Source of the DNA: Myxococcota bacterium
Lineage (GTDB): Bacteria > Myxococcota_A > Polyangia > HGW-17 > JAJRWW01
Length of the DNA: 9,814 bases
Direction of reading: 5' to 3'
Assembly (NCBI GenBank): GCA_024276595.1
Contig: JAJRWW010000050.1
Coordinates: forward strand, 1-9,814
Within the stretch, counting starts at the first letter, position 1. Each line of letters starts with the position of its first letter. The notes under the pieces are model-generated. The model was not told the DNA's origin, searched no databases, and worked only from the letters and a program-made list of their open reading frames with translations. Made by a program: the position numbers and the translations under genes. Positions 6,228 through 9,814 of the stretch are shown here, piece by piece.

Positions 6228-6866
6228 ATGCTCACAGCAGACCATATCCGCCGGCGTTTCCTGGACTTTTTTGCCGCACGGGAGCATCGCGTGGTGCCCT
6301 CGGCCCCGGTCGTGCCCCACGGCGATGCGACGCTCATGTTCACCAACGCCGGCATGAACCAGTTCAAGGACGTCTTCTTGGGCACTGGCAGCAGGGACTA
6401 CTCCCGCTGCGCGAACACCCAAAAGTGTATCCGGGTGTCGGGCAAGCACAACGACCTGGAGGAGGTGGGGGTGGACACGTACCACCACACGTTCTTCGAG
6501 ATGCTCGGTAACTGGTCCTTCGGGGACTACTTCAAGGCAGAGGCGATCCGGTGGGCATGGGAGTTTCTGGTCGACGAGATGGGCCTGGAGCCTGACAAGC
6601 TCTGGGCGACCGTGCACGCCGGAGACGAGGGCCTCGGCCTGGGCCCGGACCTGGAGGCGGAGGAGCTGTGGCTGGAGCAGACCCCCCTCCCGCCGGAGCG
6701 GGTGCTGCGCTTCGGCTCCAAGGAGAACTTCTGGGAGATGGGCGCCACGGGCCCATGCGGTCCCTGCTCTGAGGTGCACCTGGACCTGGGCCCCGGGGCC
6801 TGTGATCGCCAGGGGCAAGAGGGGCATCGGTGTGGCGTGAACGGGGACTGCGGTCGCTTCATATAG
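6228..6866 (+). CDS. alaS: Alanyl-tRNA synthetase, N-terminal part up to an in-frame amber codon
   Basis: AlaRS charges tRNA-Ala in the cytoplasm and is normally essential. These 212 codons cover the first part of the class II catalytic core: TNAGMNQFK at 39-47 (motif 1 region), NTQKCIR at 63-69 with the motif 2 Arg69, GKHNDLEEVG at 72-81, HHTFFEMLGNWSFGDYF at 86-102 and the MGATGPCGPCSE loop at 171-182. A Cys-rich stretch follows (Cys192, Cys202, Cys208, His200). The frame then hits TAG at 6864-6866, in the context FI-stop-IWNLVF, where AlaRS proteins have FI/YIEIWNLVF. The ATG at 6228 is preceded at 7 bases by a near-perfect GGAGGTGA, so translation initiation looks fully functional. The fragment lacks motif 3, the editing domain and the C-Ala domain and cannot be an active synthetase alone. 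It is continuous in frame with the next entry; together they span 879 codons, normal for the family. Confidence 0.93.
   Translation: MLTADHIRRRFLDFFAAREHRVVPSAPVVPHGDATLMFTNAGMNQFKDVFLGTGSRDYSRCANTQKCIRVSGKHNDLEEVGVDTYHHTFFEMLGNWSFGDYFKAEAIRWAWEFLVDEMGLEPDKLWATVHAGDEGLGLGPDLEAEELWLEQTPLPPERVLRFGSKENFWEMGATGPCGPCSEVHLDLGPGACDRQGQEGHRCGVNGDCGRFI
6864..6866 (+). other. In-frame TAG (amber) codon 213 of alaS
   Basis: The codons around it read TTC ATA TAG ATC TGG AAC. The family consensus at this point is Phe/Tyr-Ile-Glu-Ile-Trp-Asn, so TAG replaces a Glu codon; GAG, the favoured Glu codon here, differs from TAG by one base. The preceding Ile is ATA, where ATC would be usual in this genome, so the underlying change may be two adjacent bases (ATCGAG to ATATAG). 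Frame is identical on both sides and nothing is inserted or deleted. Confidence 0.9.
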
Positions 6867-8867
6867 ATCTGGAACCTGGTGTTCATTCAGTTCAACCACC
6901 TGGAGGATGGATCCCTCAAGGAGCTGCCCAGCAAGCACGTTGACACTGGGATGGGCTTCGAGCGGCTCGTCTCGGTGTGCCAGGGGAAGACATCCAACTA
7001 CGATACGGATCTTTTCGCTCCCATCTTCTCGGCGCTTGCTGAGCGGACTGGGGTGGGCTACGGCTCCGGTGAGCGCACGGACGTGGCCCTGCGGGTCATC
7101 GCGGATCACCTGCGCACGCTGGTGGTGGCCATCGCCGACAACGTGGTTCCCAGCAACAAGGATCGGGGGTACGTGCTCAGGCGCCTGCTGCGGCGGGCGG
7201 TCCGTTACGGCTACCAGGTGCTGGATCAGCGCGCTCCCTTCATCAACGGCCTGGTGCCCACCGTGGCCAGGATCTACCGGGACGTCTTTCCCGAGGTAGC
7301 CCAGCGCGCGGACCACATCCAGAGGGTCATCGAGCACGAGGAGCGGGCCTTCCTGCGGACCCTGGAGCGAGGGGTGGGCCTCTTCGAGGAGGTCGCCGCA
7401 AAGGTGGAGGAGGGGGGCACTCTGGATGGAGCGGTGGCGTTCAAGCTCTATGAGACCTATGGCTTTCCGAGGGACCTCACCGAGCTCATGGCCCGTGAGC
7501 GCTCCATGGGCTTTGACGAGGAGGGCTGGGAGCGGGCTCGGAGAGTGCACGAGGAGCGCTCCAGGGTGACCGGCGGCCCGGCGGCGCTCAACCCGAGCGA
7601 GCTGGAGGGGTTGCCCCCCACCGAGTTCCTCGGCTACTGGGAGGGAGATGCCGCCCATGGCCTGGCCACCCAGGCCGAGGGGCGGCTGCTGAAGCTGGTG
7701 GACAACGAGTACCTGGTGCTGGACAGGACCCCCTTCTACGCCGAGTCCGGTGGCCAGGTGGGGGACAGGGGAGTGGTCGAGGGGGATGGCTTCCGGTTCG
7801 TGGTAAACGACACCCAGCGGGTTGGGGAGCTGGTGGTTCACCGGGGGGATCTGGAGGAGGCCGACCTGGCGCGGCTGCCAGAGCGAGCTCATGCCCGGGT
7901 GGACGAGCGGACCAGGCGTGACACCATGGCCAACCACACCGCCACTCACCTGCTGCACTGGGCGCTCAAGGAGGTGGTCTCGCCGGAGGCCAACCAGAAG
8001 GGCTCCCTGGTGCACCCCGACTACCTGCGCTTCGACTTCACCCTGGATGAGCCGGTCACCCAGGAGCAGCTCGTCGAGGTGGAGCGCCTGGTTAACGAGG
8101 TGGTGTCACTGAACCTGCCTGTCCGGATCTCCGAGATGGGCTACGAGGAGGCCCTGGGCGCGGGGGTCACAGCGCTGTTCGGGGAGAAGTACGGGGACAG
8201 GGTGAGGGTCGTGTCGGTGGGCGAGCTCTCCTCGGAGCTGTGCGGGGGCACCCATTGCCGCGCCACCGGAGAGATAGGGCTGTTTCTGGTCACCTCGGAG
8301 CGGGCTTCCAGCGCCGGTGTGCGCCGGGTGGTGGCCGAGACGAGGGCTCGCGCCTGGGCGCGGGTGCAGGCCCTGCGGCAGCAGACCCGTGTCATGTCGC
8401 GCACACTCGGTGTTGCGGTGGAGCAGCTAGGGGTGCGGGTGGAGAAGCTCTTGGCCGAGAACAAGCGGCTCCGCAAAGGGCAGGGGCAGCCCAAGGTGGA
8501 CATGGCCGCGCTGCGCAGGCAGCTTCTCGCAGAGGGGGAGCTGGTGGGCGACGTGCTGCTGGTGTTCGCATCTGTTCCTTCCTGCGATGCGAAGCGCCTG
8601 GCAGAGCTGGCCGATGCTCTCCGAGGGGGCGACGAGGCGGTGGTGGGGGTGCTGGCAGCCTCTGGGGAGCGGCCGCCCCTGGTGGCCTTTGCCACGAGGG
8701 CCCTCGCGGACGCGGGTAGGGTCAACGCCGTGGAGCTGATCAGGGCAGTGGGCAAGGGCGGAGGCAGACCGGATTTCTCAAAGGGGTCATGCCCTGAGGC
8801 GGGGGAGCTGGACGAGCGCCTGGCCAGAGCTCGCGCCGCCGCTCGGGAGAGCCTTGCGCGGGCGTGA
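6867..8867 (+). CDS. alaS: Alanyl-tRNA synthetase, remainder downstream of the amber codon
   Basis: This part continues AlaRS in the same frame immediately after the TAG. In whole-protein numbering: IWNLVFIQFN at 214-223, motif 3 DTGMGFERL at 239-247, the tRNA-recognition helical region with RGYVLRRLLRRAVRY up to about 460, and the editing domain with YAESGGQVGD, zinc-binding HTATH at 570-574 and CGGTHC at 672-677. A likely coiled coil covers about 702-767. The C-Ala domain ends with GKGGGRPDFSKGS near 842. All editing and zinc ligands are present. The first possible start after the stop is GTG at 6879, with no good ribosome binding site, so independent translation is unlikely unless by reinitiation. 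The sequence stops at TGA 8865-8867 inside a 16-base palindrome and is 25 bases from the convergent barrel gene. Codon choice matches the upstream part, with no sign of decay other than the TAG. Confidence 0.95.
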   Translation: MWNLVFIQFNHLEDGSLKELPSKHVDTGMGFERLVSVCQGKTSNYDTDLFAPIFSALAERTGVGYGSGERTDVALRVIADHLRTLVVAIADNVVPSNKDRGYVLRRLLRRAVRYGYQVLDQRAPFINGLVPTVARIYRDVFPEVAQRADHIQRVIEHEERAFLRTLERGVGLFEEVAAKVEEGGTLDGAVAFKLYETYGFPRDLTELMARERSMGFDEEGWERARRVHEERSRVTGGPAALNPSELEGLPPTEFLGYWEGDAAHGLATQAEGRLLKLVDNEYLVLDRTPFYAESGGQVGDRGVVEGDGFRFVVNDTQRVGELVVHRGDLEEADLARLPERAHARVDERTRRDTMANHTATHLLHWALKEVVSPEANQKGSLVHPDYLRFDFTLDEPVTQEQLVEVERLVNEVVSLNLPVRISEMGYEEALGAGVTALFGEKYGDRVRVVSVGELSSELCGGTHCRATGEIGLFLVTSERASSAGVRRVVAETRARAWARVQALRQQTRVMSRTLGVAVEQLGVRVEKLLAENKRLRKGQGQPKVDMAALRRQLLAEGELVGDVLLVFASVPSCDAKRLAELADALRGGDEAVVGVLAASGERPPLVAFATRALADAGRVNAVELIRAVGKGGGRPDFSKGSCPEAGELDERLARARAAARESLARA

Positions 8868-8876
8868 GCTCACGCC
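8861..8876. terminator. Perfect 16-base palindrome at the alaS stop, possible convergent terminator
   Basis: GGCGTGAGCTCACGCC is its own reverse complement and contains the alaS TGA. It lies between two convergent genes. A second GCTCAC at 8886-8891 could pair with GTGAGC at 8864-8869 as an alternative stem. There is no T-run on either strand, so a classical intrinsic terminator is not demonstrated; a bidirectional stem or a protein site is equally possible. Confidence 0.35.
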
Positions 8877-8892
8877 TCTGCGGTGGCTCACA

Positions 8893-9814
8893 TCAAAACA
8901 TGAAGTTGGCGCCCAGGGAGAAGTCCAAGTGCAGGAGGGTGTTCTTGTCGGTCTCGTCCCAGATGGCGGCCAGGTAGTTGACCTCGAAGTGCACGTTTAC
9001 AGCGCATGAGCGGACCACGCACAGGGAGATCCCCGCGAAAACGTTTGGAACGATCCCCATGGACCTGTCGGTGTCCAGGACGTCCTTGGTGGAGCCGGGT
9101 GTGGCCGGATCCCCCAGCCTGGCCTTCACCAGGTGGCGGATGGCCCCGTAGCCGACCCCGCCGCCCAGGTACCAGCGCAGGTTGATGGGCAGGTCTGCTC
9201 GCAGCAACCGCCTGGACTGCCAGCGCACCCGAATCAGGCCGATGTAGTCCCGGGCGTTGCGCGCCGCCCTGGCGTCACAGTCGGCTCCCGAGCACGTGGG
9301 CCTGGTGTAGCCGTCCGCCTCTGGATCCTTGACCTCCTTGGAGATGGGCAGAAATCCCAGGCGGAAGTAGAAGTTAAGGGAGAACTGCTGCGTGATCAGG
9401 TACCCCAGCTCGAGCTGGGTGTAGATGGCGCCGAGGGCCATGGAGTTGGGGACCTTCTCGTCGGTGACCTCTGTGTATCCAGAGATGAGCCCCACCCCGG
9501 TGCCGAGGCTGATGGAGGCGAAGAGGTAGGACTTGCCACCAAAGGTCGCAGGTCCTTTCTTGGGGGTGGTCTTGGGCTTGGTGGTTTCCGGGGCCAGCCT
9601 GCGCGGCGATGGACCGTCCGGGTTCTCCAGGGGGTGGTCGATGCGGGCAGCCACGCGCCGGCTCGCACGTCGGCGCAGGACTCCGCCGGTGAGGGGGTTC
9701 TCTTCGCCAGTGCGTCGCTTCACGACCGCTGCGCTGGTGAGCTGGATGATGTGCATTGACGCGGAGTTGCCCGAGGCGGCCACCTCCTTGTCCCCCACGG
9801 CGTAGGCCACCAGG
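8893..9814 (-). CDS. Outer-membrane beta-barrel protein, C-terminal part (5' end outside window)
   Basis: Predicted outer-membrane protein; specific function unknown. Numbering is from the GTG at 9810. Residues 92-305 alternate hydrophobic and polar residues with Gly/Tyr/Phe-rich strands: YLFASISLGTGVGLISGY, AIYTQLELGYLI, FSLNFYFRLGFLPI, LPINLRWYLGGGVGYGAIRH, NVFAGISLCVVRS and LHLDFSLGANFMF. The terminal Phe is the usual BAM-recognised signature of barrel proteins. A loop at about 160-185 has Cys173 and Cys178. Residues 31-90 are an Arg/Pro/Lys/Thr-rich linker, and the first 30 residues look like the end of another domain. No signal peptide is visible and the frame is open to the window edge, so the real start almost certainly lies beyond it; a barrel preceded by a periplasmic domain and linker is likely. 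It converges on alaS with a 25-base gap. Confidence 0.75.
   Translation of the reverse strand, partial: LVAYAVGDKEVAASGNSASMHIIQLTSAAVVKRRTGEENPLTGGVLRRRASRRVAARIDHPLENPDGPSPRRLAPETTKPKTTPKKGPATFGGKSYLFASISLGTGVGLISGYTEVTDEKVPNSMALGAIYTQLELGYLITQQFSLNFYFRLGFLPISKEVKDPEADGYTRPTCSGADCDARAARNARDYIGLIRVRWQSRRLLRADLPINLRWYLGGGVGYGAIRHLVKARLGDPATPGSTKDVLDTDRSMGIVPNVFAGISLCVVRSCAVNVHFEVNYLAAIWDETDKNTLLHLDFSLGANFMF

Noticed and set aside
6864..6866. Pyrrolysine insertion at the alaS TAG
   Set aside because: The family residue is Glu in the catalytic core, and no pyl gene or tRNA is in the window; readthrough by Pyl remains formally possible but unsupported here.
6207..8015. 602-codon open frame on the - strand opposite alaS
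   Set aside because: High third-position GC in the sense gene removes antisense stops. The translation is low-complexity Pro/Leu/Gln/His with no recognisable domain, while the + strand is clearly AlaRS.

Overview
The window comes from a high-GC bacterium. Eukaryote-like Ser/Thr kinases, WD40 lipoproteins and strong G/C preference at third codon positions suggest a Myxococcota or other former 'Deltaproteobacteria' lineage, probably uncultivated; this is inference from gene content. Genes are tightly packed: seven protein-coding loci plus a broken alaS, with only one clear intergenic region (6033-6227). No tRNA, rRNA, CRISPR array or insertion sequence was seen.

Layout. (1) 1-2168, + strand: a Ser/Thr protein kinase, cut by the left window edge, with a C-terminal PAS-like domain. 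It is translationally coupled (4-base overlap, TTG start) to a protein with an eight-cysteine cluster. (2) 6032 down to 2089, - strand: a compact run in the order lgt (prolipoprotein diacylglyceryl transferase), seven-bladed WD40 lipoprotein, SGNH/GDSL-hydrolase lipoprotein, DUF493/YbeD-family protein. Spacings are short (about 90 bases, 12 bases, then a 4-base ATGA overlap). Lgt would lipidate the two lipoproteins encoded directly downstream. The last gene collides tail-to-tail with the cysteine-cluster gene, overlapping it by 80 bases. (3) 6033-6227: divergent promoter region between lgt and alaS, with a -10-like box and an inverted repeat covering the alaS ribosome binding site. (4) 6228-8867, + strand: alanyl-tRNA synthetase, full length and intact in frame except for a TAG codon at 6864-6866, exactly where the family has a conserved Glu. 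(5) 9814 down to 8893, - strand: the C-terminal part of an outer-membrane beta-barrel protein, cut by the right window edge.

The most striking observation is the in-frame amber codon in alaS, a normally essential gene. All 879 codons are otherwise co-linear with the family, so this is a sequencing or assembly error, a very recent nonsense mutation, or genuine amber readthrough. A second TAG in the window, the WD40 gene stop, lies in frame with the following SGNH gene. If amber codons are decoded here, a WD40-SGNH fusion would be made, and that gives an independent test. Also notable are the coupled kinase-PAS/cysteine-cluster pair and the lgt-led lipoprotein operon.
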